From assembly GCA_046483285.1 (NCBI GenBank), contig JAWODN010000007.1:1-11945 (forward strand): a stretch of 11,945 bases of DNA. The letters are read 5' to 3'. A program made the position numbers and the translations under genes. The notes under the pieces are model-generated. The model did no database searches, was not told where the DNA came from, and was given only the letters and a program-made list of their open reading frames with translations. This DNA comes from CAYRTV01 sp046483285 (GTDB lineage Bacteria > Acidobacteriota > Aminicenantia > Aminicenantales > Aminicenantaceae). How positions within the stretch are numbered: the first letter of the stretch is position 1; every line of letters begins with the position of its first letter. Positions 1 through 6,238 of the stretch are shown piece by piece.

Positions 1-64
1 ACCACGGCTTCATGCCCTGCGCCTCGCATCTGCGGCAATCTCGACCCGTGAATAATTCAGGCTA

Positions 65-172
65 AACGAACGCAACAAACGCAACAAACGCAACAAACGC
101 AACAAACGCAATAAACGCGATAAACGCAACAAACGCAACAAACGCAATAAACGCAATAAACGCAATAAACGC
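65..172 (+). repeat. 9-bp tandem repeat array, consensus RAYAAACGC
   Basis: Eleven consecutive 9-bp units fill 74-172, with one degenerate unit before them (65-73). Reading from 74, the units are AACAAACGC four times, AATAAACGC, GATAAACGC, AACAAACGC twice, then AATAAACGC three times. Unit-to-unit changes are transitions only, at unit positions 1 (A/G) and 3 (C/T). The AAACGC part is invariant. Because the period is a multiple of three, every frame free of stops in one unit stays open, so the array makes spurious hydrophobic (Ala-Phe-Ile/Val) ORFs on the minus strand. It lies in the long gap upstream of the TonB receptor. A second array with a related unit lies at 4132-4185. Function unknown. 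Confidence 0.95.
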
Positions 173-590
173 GATCGCAGCAAGCATAACGAGGCACTCC
201 AAGATTCCCGCCGCTCCGCTCTCCAGAATGGCCTTTGGATTATTGTTCATGGTTCGCAGTGTGCTTACACATGATGAATTCAAGAAAAAGAGCGATTTTT
301 CTGTCAATCTTTTCTTTCCGGGGATGTCAAGAAAATCCAATTTATTGGATGCAGTTCAAAAATTTGAATGTCTGGTTGCCTTGAGAAAAAGGGGGGACTT
401 CCTAACCTTCTGTAAATAAAAGCTTTAACAGATTCGTTTATTTTGGTATGTATTTTGCATGTCAGTGAATCAGAAAAAGGGCTGTCAATGCAAAAGGTTA
501 ACAAAAGAAAAAATACATTAGTTTTTTTTAATGGAAAAGGGGGGTGGTCAAAAAAAATCAGGTCAATATTTGAGATTGTGAGGCTATAAG
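173..590. other. Non-coding stretch upstream of the receptor
   Basis: No convincing gene is seen here. Short open frames on both strands lack ribosome binding sites, and their translations are low in complexity or look like no family. The sequence becomes strongly AT-rich from about 410, with A and T runs around 500-560, as expected of a promoter or 5' untranslated region. TTAACA at 425-430 with TATGTA at 447-452 (16-bp spacer) could be a -35/-10 pair, but the -10 match is poor, so no promoter is called. No recognisable riboswitch (for example a cobalamin box) was found. Confidence 0.5.
335..368. promoter_or_regulatory. Two adjacent perfect dyads, possible operator
   Basis: ATCCAAT (335-341) and ATTGGAT (344-350) form a perfect 7-bp inverted repeat around TT. 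Five bases later TTCAAA (355-360) and TTTGAA (363-368) form a perfect 6-bp inverted repeat around AA. The dyad centres are 19 bp apart, nearly two helical turns. The region is AT-rich, so chance is a real alternative. No regulator is encoded nearby. The operator reading is inference only. Confidence 0.25.
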
Positions 591-591
591 A

Positions 592-611
592 AGGAGTGAT
601 GCGTTCACTCC
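592..611 (+). promoter_or_regulatory. Hairpin holding the leader ORF start
   Basis: GGAGTG (593-598) pairs perfectly with CACTCC (606-611) around a 7-base loop, ATGCGTT. The stem contains the Shine-Dalgarno-like GGAG (593-596) of the leader ORF, and its ATG (599-601) is the first three bases of the loop. In RNA this fold would hide the leader's ribosome binding site. A second small stem, GATTT (627-631) with AAATC (634-638), lies just before the receptor's own binding site. The pairing is seen directly. A control function is inference. Confidence 0.4.
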
Positions 612-655
612 AGGGATGGGGTTTAAGATTTAAAAATCGCAAAGGAGGGTGTTAG
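599..655 (+). CDS. Putative 18-residue leader peptide
   Basis: An ATG at 599 preceded by AAGGAG (591-596, only 2-3 bases away, so tight spacing) opens an 18-codon frame reading MRSLQGWGLRFKNRKGGC. It ends with TAG at 653-655, one base before the TTG start of the receptor at 657. The last codons (Lys-Gly-Gly) are made of the receptor's Shine-Dalgarno sequence. Ribosomes translating the leader would therefore cover that site and terminate where re-initiation could begin. The peptide is basic, with 4 Arg/Lys in its second half, and resembles nothing I recognise. The arrangement suggests translational coupling. A chance ORF is a fair alternative, because frames this short are common. Confidence 0.35.
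   Translation: MRSLQGWGLRFKNRKGGC
641..649 (+). promoter_or_regulatory. Strong ribosome binding site that fixes a TTG start
   Basis: AAAGGAGGG (641-649), with AAGGAGG at 642-648, is near-perfectly complementary to the 16S rRNA 3' end. It sits 8 bases before TTG at 657. This decides the receptor's start. The signal peptide begins directly at that TTG, and no ATG in the same frame is as well placed. Confidence 0.85.
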
Positions 656-656
656 A

Positions 657-3600
657 TTGCGAAAGACATTAGTTTTATTCTTCGTGTTTGCTTTTCTTTC
701 TGTTTCCATGTTCGCCCAGGTGAGAACGGGGAACGTCTACGGAACGGTCGTTGACGAGGAAGACAATCCCTTGCCAGGCGTCTCCGTTACCCTAACCGGA
801 CAGTACACGGCGCCGCAAACGGCTGTAACCGGTGCGGAAGGAAGATTTCGTTTCCTCTCTCTTCCGCCGGCCAAAGACTATGTCGTCAGGCTGGAGCTCG
901 CCGGCTTCAAGGTCCAGGTGGAAGAGGGGATCATCGTCACCGTGGGCGGAAACACCGAGCTTTCCGTCACCATGGAAATGGGGGCGATTGAGGAAGAAGT
1001 GACCGTAACGGCCGTCACCCCGGTTGTCGACACCAAGAAGACTTCCGTGGGCACCAACGTCACCCAGGAAGTTCTCCAGTCACTTCCCACGGCCCGGGAC
1101 CCCTGGGTTGTTCTCCAGATGGCGCCCGGCGTTCTGGCTGACCGGGAAAATGTGGGGGGCACGGAATCCGGGATGCAGTCCACCATGACGGGCAGGGGAG
1201 CCTCGAGCGGCGCCCAGAACGTCTGGGCCATGGACGGAGTGGTCATCACCGACCCGGCGGCCATCGGGGCCTCGCCCAGCTACTATGACTTCGATGCGTT
1301 CGAGGAGATGCAGATCACGGTGGGCGGAGCGGATGTCACACAGCAAACCGGAGGTATCGGCATGAATCTGGTGACGCGCCGCGGCGGAAACCGTGTCTCC
1401 CTGGGAGGCCGGTTCTATTATACGGACGGCACCAAGTTTCAAGGCGAAAACATCACCGAAGAATTCAAACAAGAAGGCCTTATCGACACCAACAAGATCC
1501 GGATCATCACCGACTACGGGTTCAACTTAGGTGTCCCGCTGGTGAGGGATAAAGCTTGGGCCTGGGGTTCTTTCGGCGTCCAGGACATTCAGACCGATAC
1601 CATTTACGGAACACCGTCTGATGTCATGTTGACCAATTTCGCCGGAAAGCTCAATCTTCAGCTTCACCCCAATAACAGGGTTGAAGCCTTTCTCCACGTC
1701 GGGAAAAAGGAGATGTGGGGAAGGGGAGCTTCGGCAACCGATCCCGAAGGGGATTATCAGGGCGGCGCCTACCATTTCGGCAGCCCCATCGTTAAGTTCC
1801 AGGTGGAGCAGATGTTCGGCGACGATCTCTTCATATCGGCCCGGGGAAGCTGGTCCGACTCCGGCTTCAGCCTGACGCCGATGATGGACCGGGACAAAGA
1901 AAACATGATGATTTTCGATTACGGAGACTACAGGTATTACGGAAGCACCTCCCATTACAATGTGAGCCGGCCGCACTATCAGGCTAATATCTCGGCCAAC
2001 TACTTCAATGACAACCTGTTCGGCCTCAGCCATGAAATGCAATTCGGAGTGGAGCTTTCCGACCGGTCCGCATGGACCGAATCTGTTTACACCGCCAATT
2101 CCTACATTTACCGGAACTACACCGGCCGCGGTGTTCCGGTGGCGGATTTAACCGGTGACGGCTACAGGGATGTCCCCCCCGAGAATTTTTACTATTTCCA
2201 TTACCGCAGGGGGTACTGGCGGGATTACGGAGTGAACGCTTACGCGGGTTACTTCAGCGACACAGTGTCCATAGGCAATTTCAACGTGCTGCTTGGACTG
2301 AGATATGACTATCAGGCGCCCCGTGTTAAACCGATTGACATCCAGGCCGTGATTCCGGATGCCAAGCCCTGGCAGGATTATGTGAAGCCTAACGCCATTA
2401 ACGCGTTTGACAGTCTCTTGCCCGGAATCAGCATCCCCGAGGTGAAAGCCACCACCGAGGACGGAAGCCGTTATGCCTGGACAATGCTTTCGCCGAGAAT
2501 CGGTTTGACCTGGGATGTGGCGGGTGACGGCAAGACCATCGCCAAGCTCAATTTGGCCCAGTACGGCAACTTCATGGGCGTCAGCGAGGCGGGGTACTGG
2601 ATGCCCGGCGGTGCAAGCGGCGGAGTCAACACGTACTGGTGGGACCACAACAACGACGGGATGATTGATATCAACGAAGTTTACTGGCTCTACCGCCGAA
2701 CTCCGGGTAAGTACTACCAGCCTTACCGGATCTTTGACGATCAGGGCAATTTCATCGGCGACGTCGACGATGCCGCCGGAATCTATTGGTACGGGTACGA
2801 TTACTACGATCCCATGAAATTAGAGGATCCCTACACCATTTTCGACAATGATCTCAACCAATCGAGGACATCCGAAATCATGCTGACGCTGGAGAGGGAA
2901 ATCATTCCTGATTTGGCGGTCCAGGTCAATGCCTCTTACAGAAGATATGACAGGTATCGCTGGAATCTCAAATACTTTCCTGAGACAGGCGAATACAGGA
3001 ACCGCAGCTGGTATGTGAGCGCCGGCACGCCTCCGGCCAATCTGCCTGGTTTCGGTTCGACCAAGGAAGCGGCCCAGCACGAATACTATTATCAAATCCC
3101 AGAGGCGACGCAGTATTCGCCATGGTCCCGGATGATGATGAGGCCTGATCGCTACAACGACTGGATGGCTCTTGACTTTATTGTCAATAAGAGGCTGTCC
3201 AACCGCTGGATGCTGAACGCCAATTTCACCCTCCAGCACCAGGCGTCCCATTATCCTGAGGGAAGCTACTATGACCCCACCAACCTGTGGGCCATAGACG
3301 GCAAGCCCTATTCTCCGTATGTCGGGGGCGCGGCAGGAAAGATCAATCAGTACACTTTCTCCAGGTGGATGCTCAAGGCAGGCGGCCTGTGGCAGGCTCC
3401 CTTCGGAATCAATGTCTCCTTCAATTTCAACGCCAGGGAAGGCTGGATCATCTTGGAATCCTTAGATCTCGTCGATTACACGATTCCCAATCCGCTGGAC
3501 CAGGAACACGAACTCTACATGACGGAAATGGGTTCTGACAGGCTTCCGCTTTTCTACAACATGTCCCTGCGGCTGGAAAAGATGATCACTTACGGGGAGT

Positions 3601-3806
3601 TCGGCCGGATTTACATCATGGGCGACCTTTTCAACGTCCTCAACACCGCAATTGAAAACAGGCGCTACCAGAAGTACCACGGCACCTACCACTACTACGG
3701 CGAAGATCATCCCAACAACAGATTCGTTCCCTATGCCAACTACTATGAGCTCAATGAAATTTTGAACCCCAGAGTGCTCAGGCTCGGGGTGAGATTCCAG
3801 TTCTGA
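657..3806 (+). CDS. TonB-dependent receptor, Oar-like, with N-terminal carboxypeptidase-regulatory-like domain
   Basis: Outer-membrane beta-barrel predicted to import a ligand using TonB energy; the substrate is unknown. The 1049-residue product starts with a signal peptide (basic MRK, hydrophobic 4-19, cleavage near Ala20). A carboxypeptidase-regulatory-like beta-sandwich follows (about 24-107; GNVYGTVVDEEDNPLPGVSV at its start), then a TonB-box-like EEEVTVTAV (113-121), a plug domain (about 122-245) and a long barrel rich in Tyr, Trp and Asn. The protein ends in LRLGVRFQF, a C-terminal Phe typical of BAM-recognised barrels. Two calcium-loop-like motifs lie in the barrel: DLTGDGYRDVPPE (497-509) and DHNNDGMIDINE (663-674), the latter a textbook EF-hand loop. 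The start codon is TTG, supported by a strong binding site. The gene has its own terminator and no SusD-type lipoprotein beside it, so it looks monocistronic. The family is clear and the ligand cannot be guessed. Confidence 0.93.
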   Translation: MRKTLVLFFVFAFLSVSMFAQVRTGNVYGTVVDEEDNPLPGVSVTLTGQYTAPQTAVTGAEGRFRFLSLPPAKDYVVRLELAGFKVQVEEGIIVTVGGNTELSVTMEMGAIEEEVTVTAVTPVVDTKKTSVGTNVTQEVLQSLPTARDPWVVLQMAPGVLADRENVGGTESGMQSTMTGRGASSGAQNVWAMDGVVITDPAAIGASPSYYDFDAFEEMQITVGGADVTQQTGGIGMNLVTRRGGNRVSLGGRFYYTDGTKFQGENITEEFKQEGLIDTNKIRIITDYGFNLGVPLVRDKAWAWGSFGVQDIQTDTIYGTPSDVMLTNFAGKLNLQLHPNNRVEAFLHVGKKEMWGRGASATDPEGDYQGGAYHFGSPIVKFQVEQMFGDDLFISARGSWSDSGFSLTPMMDRDKENMMIFDYGDYRYYGSTSHYNVSRPHYQANISANYFNDNLFGLSHEMQFGVELSDRSAWTESVYTANSYIYRNYTGRGVPVADLTGDGYRDVPPENFYYFHYRRGYWRDYGVNAYAGYFSDTVSIGNFNVLLGLRYDYQAPRVKPIDIQAVIPDAKPWQDYVKPNAINAFDSLLPGISIPEVKATTEDGSRYAWTMLSPRIGLTWDVAGDGKTIAKLNLAQYGNFMGVSEAGYWMPGGASGGVNTYWWDHNNDGMIDINEVYWLYRRTPGKYYQPYRIFDDQGNFIGDVDDAAGIYWYGYDYYDPMKLEDPYTIFDNDLNQSRTSEIMLTLEREIIPDLAVQVNASYRRYDRYRWNLKYFPETGEYRNRSWYVSAGTPPANLPGFGSTKEAAQHEYYYQIPEATQYSPWSRMMMRPDRYNDWMALDFIVNKRLSNRWMLNANFTLQHQASHYPEGSYYDPTNLWAIDGKPYSPYVGGAAGKINQYTFSRWMLKAGGLWQAPFGINVSFNFNAREGWIILESLDLVDYTIPNPLDQEHELYMTEMGSDRLPLFYNMSLRLEKMITYGEFGRIYIMGDLFNVLNTAIENRRYQKYHGTYHYYGEDHPNNRFVPYANYYELNEILNPRVLRLGVRFQF

Positions 3807-3829
3807 TTTTCCGCACTGAGATCATGAAA

Positions 3830-3863
3830 CGGCCCGCCGCAATCCGGCGGGCCGTTTTTTTTT
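3830..3863 (+). terminator. Strong intrinsic terminator after the receptor
   Basis: CGGCCCGCCG (3830-3839) pairs perfectly with CGGCGGGCCG (3845-3854), giving a 10-bp all-GC stem with a 5-base loop. Nine T residues follow immediately (3855-3863). It begins 24 bases after the receptor stop codon, so the receptor transcript ends here. Confidence 0.95.
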
Positions 3864-3920
3864 GTTTTCAGCCCTCCCTGGTATGATAACCGGCATTATA
3901 TCGAAACCCCGGTCATAAAG

Positions 3921-3940
3921 GGGTTTGGGAAACCCAGCTT
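3921..3940 (-). repeat. Hairpin repeat GGGTTT-GGG-AAACCC, partner of 6152-6169
   Basis: GGGTTT (3921-3926) pairs with AAACCC (3930-3935) around GGG. Read on the minus strand from 3940, the sequence is AAGCTGGGTTTCCCAA. This equals the + strand at 6152-6168 (AAGCTTGGGTTTCCCAA) apart from one missing T. The two copies are therefore in inverted orientation, about 2.2 kb apart, flanking rluB and the GNAT-like gene. No transposase lies between them. A dispersed intergenic hairpin is more likely than element ends. Confidence 0.55.
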
Positions 3941-3969
3941 CCGGCGCCCGCCGCCGGACATCCTTTTTT
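3940..3969 (+). terminator. Weak terminator-like hairpin
   Basis: TCCGGCG (3940-3946) and CGCCGGA (3952-3958) form a perfect 7-bp GC-rich stem with loop CCCGC. Six T residues follow, but only after a 5-base gap (3964-3969). With a much stronger terminator 100 bp upstream its role is doubtful. It could be a back-up terminator or part of the repeat beside it. Confidence 0.3.
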
Positions 3970-4101
3970 CATTTTCAACTCCAGCCACGCCGGCACTCCG
4001 CCCGGCTTATATCTTAATCTGACCTGTTTGTTCGAAAATGCACGTCATTTTCATTTGCCGCAGGCGCCGAATCCGCCATGGGCCATTACTTTATGATTTG
4101 C

Positions 4102-4130
4102 TTGAATCCACCGAAAAATCCGAATACACT
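4102..4130 (+). promoter_or_regulatory. Possible sigma-70-type promoter for rluB
   Basis: TTGAAT (4102-4107) and TACACT (4125-4130) match the -35 and -10 consensus at four of six positions each, with the ideal 17-bp spacer. A promoter is expected here, since transcription from upstream stops at 3863. If it is real, transcription would start at about 4137 and the 9-bp repeat array would make up nearly the whole 5' untranslated region of rluB. This is a consensus match by eye only. Confidence 0.35.
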
Positions 4131-4131
4131 A

Positions 4132-4185
4132 TACAAACCGGATAAACCAGACAAACCAGATAAACCAGATAAACGAAATAAACGA
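4132..4185 (+). repeat. 9-bp tandem repeat array abutting the rluB start, consensus RAYAAAC(CA/GA)
   Basis: Six 9-bp units: TACAAACCG, GATAAACCA, GACAAACCA, GATAAACCA, GATAAACGA, AATAAACGA. The next 9 bases (4186-4194, AATGAGCAT) continue the phase in degenerate form and contain the rluB start codon. The AYAAAC core is shared with the array at 65-172, again on the + strand, but the last bases differ (CCA/CGA instead of CGC). In the rluB frame the array reads Ile-Asn-Gln / Ile-Asn-Glu, without an upstream start before a stop at 4103. No Shine-Dalgarno site exists within the array, so the array replaces the usual ribosome-binding region. Confidence 0.9.
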
Positions 4186-4186
4186 A

Positions 4187-4966
4187 ATGAGCATGAATCT
4201 CGGGAAAGGTAAGAATGAGAAAGTCCGCCTGAACAAATATTTATCCCGCTGCGGAACGGCGTCCCGCAGAAAGGCGGATGAATGGATTGGCGAAGGCCGG
4301 GTCAAGGTCAACCACCAAATCATCAGAAAGCTGGGAGTCCGCATCGACCCGGAATCGGACCGGGTGGAGGTGGATAACCGGGAAGTCCGTCCGGAAACCA
4401 AAAAATATATTATGATCAACAAACCTCCCGGCTGCCTGGTTTCGCGCGCGGACAGCTTAAACCGTCCCACGGTGATGGATTTGATCCCGGGAGAGATGCG
4501 GACTCTGTTTCCGGTGGGCCGGCTGGATATGAACAGTGAAGGGCTGCTTTTATTAACCAATGACGGGGAGCTGGCCCACCGGCTTATGCATCCCCGGTAC
4601 GAAATCCCAAAAGAATATATCGCTGAGGTCCATGGATGTCCCGGTGATAGAGAACTTGGCCGCATCCGCCGGGGAGTGATGGTGGACGGCCGGTGCGCTG
4701 TTCCTGACGAGGTCCGCCTCCTCAGGAAAAAGCCGGATTCCGCTCTTTTTAAAATCAGGCTGCATGAAGGGAGGAAAAGGGAAATCCGGCGGATGTTCGA
4801 TGCTGTGGGCCATCCGGTCAAAACCCTGCGGCGGGTGGCTTTTGCCGGCTTGACATTAGGAAAATTGAGACCCGGAGACTGGCGGCGATTGACTCCGGGG
4901 GAAATCGGTAAGCTGAGGACGGCGGTCCCGGACCGTTCTTCATCCGGGATTAAACGGGGAGGCTAA
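4187..4966 (+). CDS. rluB: RluB/RsuA-family rRNA pseudouridine synthase
   Basis: Converts a specific uridine in rRNA to pseudouridine, acting in the cytoplasm during ribosome maturation. The 259-residue protein has an N-terminal S4 RNA-binding domain (about 13-60; LNKYLSRCGTASRRKADEWI) and a catalytic domain (about 73-240). The family signature GRLDMNSEGLLLLTNDGELAH (111-131) is split here only by reading: Asp114 is the catalytic aspartate. KxREIRRMF further on is also typical. The length matches the short RluB/RsuA type. Which rRNA position is modified cannot be told from sequence alone, so the symbol is family-level. The start is ATG at 4187 or 4193. Both are in frame, neither has a Shine-Dalgarno site, and both emerge directly from the 9-bp repeat. 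The next gene is 62 bp downstream, after a weak terminator-like hairpin. Confidence 0.92.
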   Translation: MSMNLGKGKNEKVRLNKYLSRCGTASRRKADEWIGEGRVKVNHQIIRKLGVRIDPESDRVEVDNREVRPETKKYIMINKPPGCLVSRADSLNRPTVMDLIPGEMRTLFPVGRLDMNSEGLLLLTNDGELAHRLMHPRYEIPKEYIAEVHGCPGDRELGRIRRGVMVDGRCAVPDEVRLLRKKPDSALFKIRLHEGRKREIRRMFDAVGHPVKTLRRVAFAGLTLGKLRPGDWRRLTPGEIGKLRTAVPDRSSSGIKRGG

Positions 4967-4970
4967 AATC

Positions 4971-4994
4971 TCCGTGCAAAAGGCGGATTTTTTT
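4971..4994 (+). terminator. Weak intrinsic terminator after rluB
   Basis: TCCGT (4971-4975) pairs with GCGGA (4983-4987, one G-U pair) around a 7-base loop, directly followed by seven T residues (4988-4994). The 5-bp stem is short, so termination is probably partial. Read-through into the GNAT-like gene is plausible. Confidence 0.4.
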
Positions 4995-5028
4995 GATAAG
5001 ATAGGGAAAACTCAGGGAGGATGAGAGA

Positions 5029-6153
5029 GTGAATGACATCCGGATTGAAGCCGTAAAAAACAAATCCGAAAAAAATAAATTTATCAAATTCCCCTGGAAA
5101 ATTTACAAAGATGATCCGAATTGGGTCCCTCCTCTTATTTTAGATATGAAAGAGAAGCTGGATCCGGAAAAAAATTCTTTTTTTGAACATGCTGAAGTGG
5201 AACTCTTTGCGGCCTACCGGGGGAATGAACAGGTGGGCCGGATCGCCGTAATTTTGGATGAGGCCCACATCCGTTTCAACAACGAGAACGCCGCCTTTTT
5301 CGGGCTGTTTGAGAGCATCAATGACGACGGCGTGGCTTCCGCATTGCTGGACCGGGCGGCTCAATGGGGCCGGGACAGGAAGATGTCCATTCTCCGGGGT
5401 CCGATGAACCTGTCCATGAACGATGAATGCGCCTTTCTGCTGGAAGGTTTCGATTCGCCTCCGGTCATTATGATGTCCTATAATCCTCCCTACTACATTG
5501 AGCTTATGCAGCAATCCGGAATGAGAAAGGCCAAAGATCTTTATGCTTATCTCATGACCCGGGACCGGGAAACGAAAAAGCGGATCGATGCTGTGGTGGG
5601 CAAAGTCAAAAAACAACTGCCGGTCACGCTGCGGTCTGTGAACTTGAAGGATGTTCACAATGAAGCCTTGAGAATCAAGTCCATTTACAATCAGGGATGG
5701 GTGGACAATTGGGGTTTTGTCCCCTGGACTGATAAGGAAATGGAGCATATGGCGGAAAAACTCAAAAAATTGGCGGATCCGGACTTGATCATCCTGGCCG
5801 AAGCCAAAGGGCAGCCGGTGGGTTTTGCGTTCGGACTTCCCAATTATAATGAGGTGCTGCAAAAATTAGACGGCCGCCTTTTTCCTTTCGGCTTTTTAAA
5901 GTTTTTAATCTGCCGGAAAAAAATCAAAGGATTCCGGGCCGTTGTTTTCGGACTGGTCAAGGAATACCATAATACCGGCCTCAGTTATTATTTGTATTCC
6001 CAGCTGGAAAAAAACGCTCTCCAAAAAGGTTATCAGTGGGCGGAAACATCCTGGCAGCTTGAAGATAACAAAGCGGTCAACCGTTTTGTCGAATCTGTGG
6101 GGGGCAAGCTTTATAAAAAATACCGCCTTTTTGAACGGGATATAAGCCCGTAA
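5029..6153 (+). CDS. Conserved GNAT-like (acetyltransferase-fold) protein
   Basis: A 374-residue protein of a widespread family usually annotated as GNAT-like or hypothetical; substrate and reaction are unknown. Family hallmarks visible are FPWKIYKDDPNWVPPL (21-36), FFEHAEVELFAAYRG (51-65), a first beta-alpha region ending in FFGLFE (90-95), LRGPMNLSMN (122-131), GFDSPPVIM (140-148) and YNPPYY (151-156). A C-terminal GNAT-like half (about 205-370) follows, with a GLVKEYHNTGLSYYLYSQLE stretch that resembles an acetyl-CoA-binding helix region. No signal peptide or membrane segment is seen. The GTG start is chosen because GGGAGG (5015-5020) lies 8 bases upstream. ATG at 5021 stops after three codons, and ATG at 5033 is out of frame. 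It sits between rluB and an enoyl-CoA hydratase with no obvious functional link. The family assignment is good and the function is open. Confidence 0.8.
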   Translation: MNDIRIEAVKNKSEKNKFIKFPWKIYKDDPNWVPPLILDMKEKLDPEKNSFFEHAEVELFAAYRGNEQVGRIAVILDEAHIRFNNENAAFFGLFESINDDGVASALLDRAAQWGRDRKMSILRGPMNLSMNDECAFLLEGFDSPPVIMMSYNPPYYIELMQQSGMRKAKDLYAYLMTRDRETKKRIDAVVGKVKKQLPVTLRSVNLKDVHNEALRIKSIYNQGWVDNWGFVPWTDKEMEHMAEKLKKLADPDLIILAEAKGQPVGFAFGLPNYNEVLQKLDGRLFPFGFLKFLICRKKIKGFRAVVFGLVKEYHNTGLSYYLYSQLEKNALQKGYQWAETSWQLEDNKAVNRFVESVGGKLYKKYRLFERDISP

Positions 6154-6169
6154 GCTTGGGTTTCCCAAG
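6152..6169 (+). repeat. Perfect hairpin CTTGGG-TTT-CCCAAG at a gene end
   Basis: CTTGGG (6155-6160) and CCCAAG (6164-6169) form a 6-bp stem with loop TTT, beginning one base after the stop codon of the GNAT-like gene. It is the inverted counterpart of the hairpin at 3921-3940 (16 of 17 positions shared). No T-tract follows, so it is not a standard intrinsic terminator. It could stabilise the 3' end of the message. Confidence 0.6.
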
Positions 6170-6189
6170 ACAGAGGTTAGGTGAAAAAC

Positions 6190-6219
6190 AGCCGGCGCTC
6201 TTGTTTGAAGGCACCGGCT
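6190..6219 (+). promoter_or_regulatory. Stem-loop before the enoyl-CoA hydratase gene
   Basis: AGCCGGCGCT (6190-6199) pairs with GGCACCGGCT (6210-6219) around a 10-base loop: nine pairs, one of them G-U, with one C-A mismatch. It ends 7 bases before the strong binding site AAGGAGGGG (6227-6235) of the next gene. No T-tract follows. It may separate the two coding regions in the transcript or affect translation. The role is unproven. Confidence 0.4.
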
Positions 6220-6238
6220 GAGTAATAAGGAGGGGCTT

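Larger units (their letters stand above)
3864..4131. other. Intergenic region with hairpins
   Basis: No gene is visible between the receptor's terminator and the second repeat array. The stretch holds two hairpins (3921-3935 and 3940-3958, listed separately) and a possible promoter close to its right end. The middle (about 3970-4090) is mixed in composition and shows no RNA-gene signature that I can recognise. Confidence 0.5.

Noticed and set aside
1..73. 3' end of an upstream gene
   Set aside because: All three + frames meet stops by position 65 (TGA 49-51, TAA 53-55, TAA 63-65), and the short peptides match nothing I recognise. It cannot be decided without upstream sequence.
65..172. CRISPR array
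   Set aside because: The repeats are 9 bp and contiguous with no spacers, and no cas gene is present.
62..340. Minus-strand 92-codon ORF with repeated Ala-Phe-Ile/Val, resembling a small membrane protein
   Set aside because: The hydrophobic part is only the translated 9-bp repeat, whose period keeps frames open. There is no Shine-Dalgarno site before its ATGs and no recognisable family.
228..419. Plus-strand 63-codon ORF upstream of the receptor
   Set aside because: No ribosome binding site, no family resemblance, and it overlaps two palindromes and AT-rich non-coding sequence.
304..642. Minus-strand 112-codon ORF in the AT-rich upstream region
   Set aside because: Composition is driven by poly-A/T runs (Phe, Leu, Lys), there is no binding site, and it lies antisense to the receptor's leader region.
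3921..6169. Insertion sequence or transposon bounded by inverted repeats
   Set aside because: No transposase or integrase lies inside, the contents are chromosomal genes with ordinary codon use, and each end is a self-complementary hairpin.
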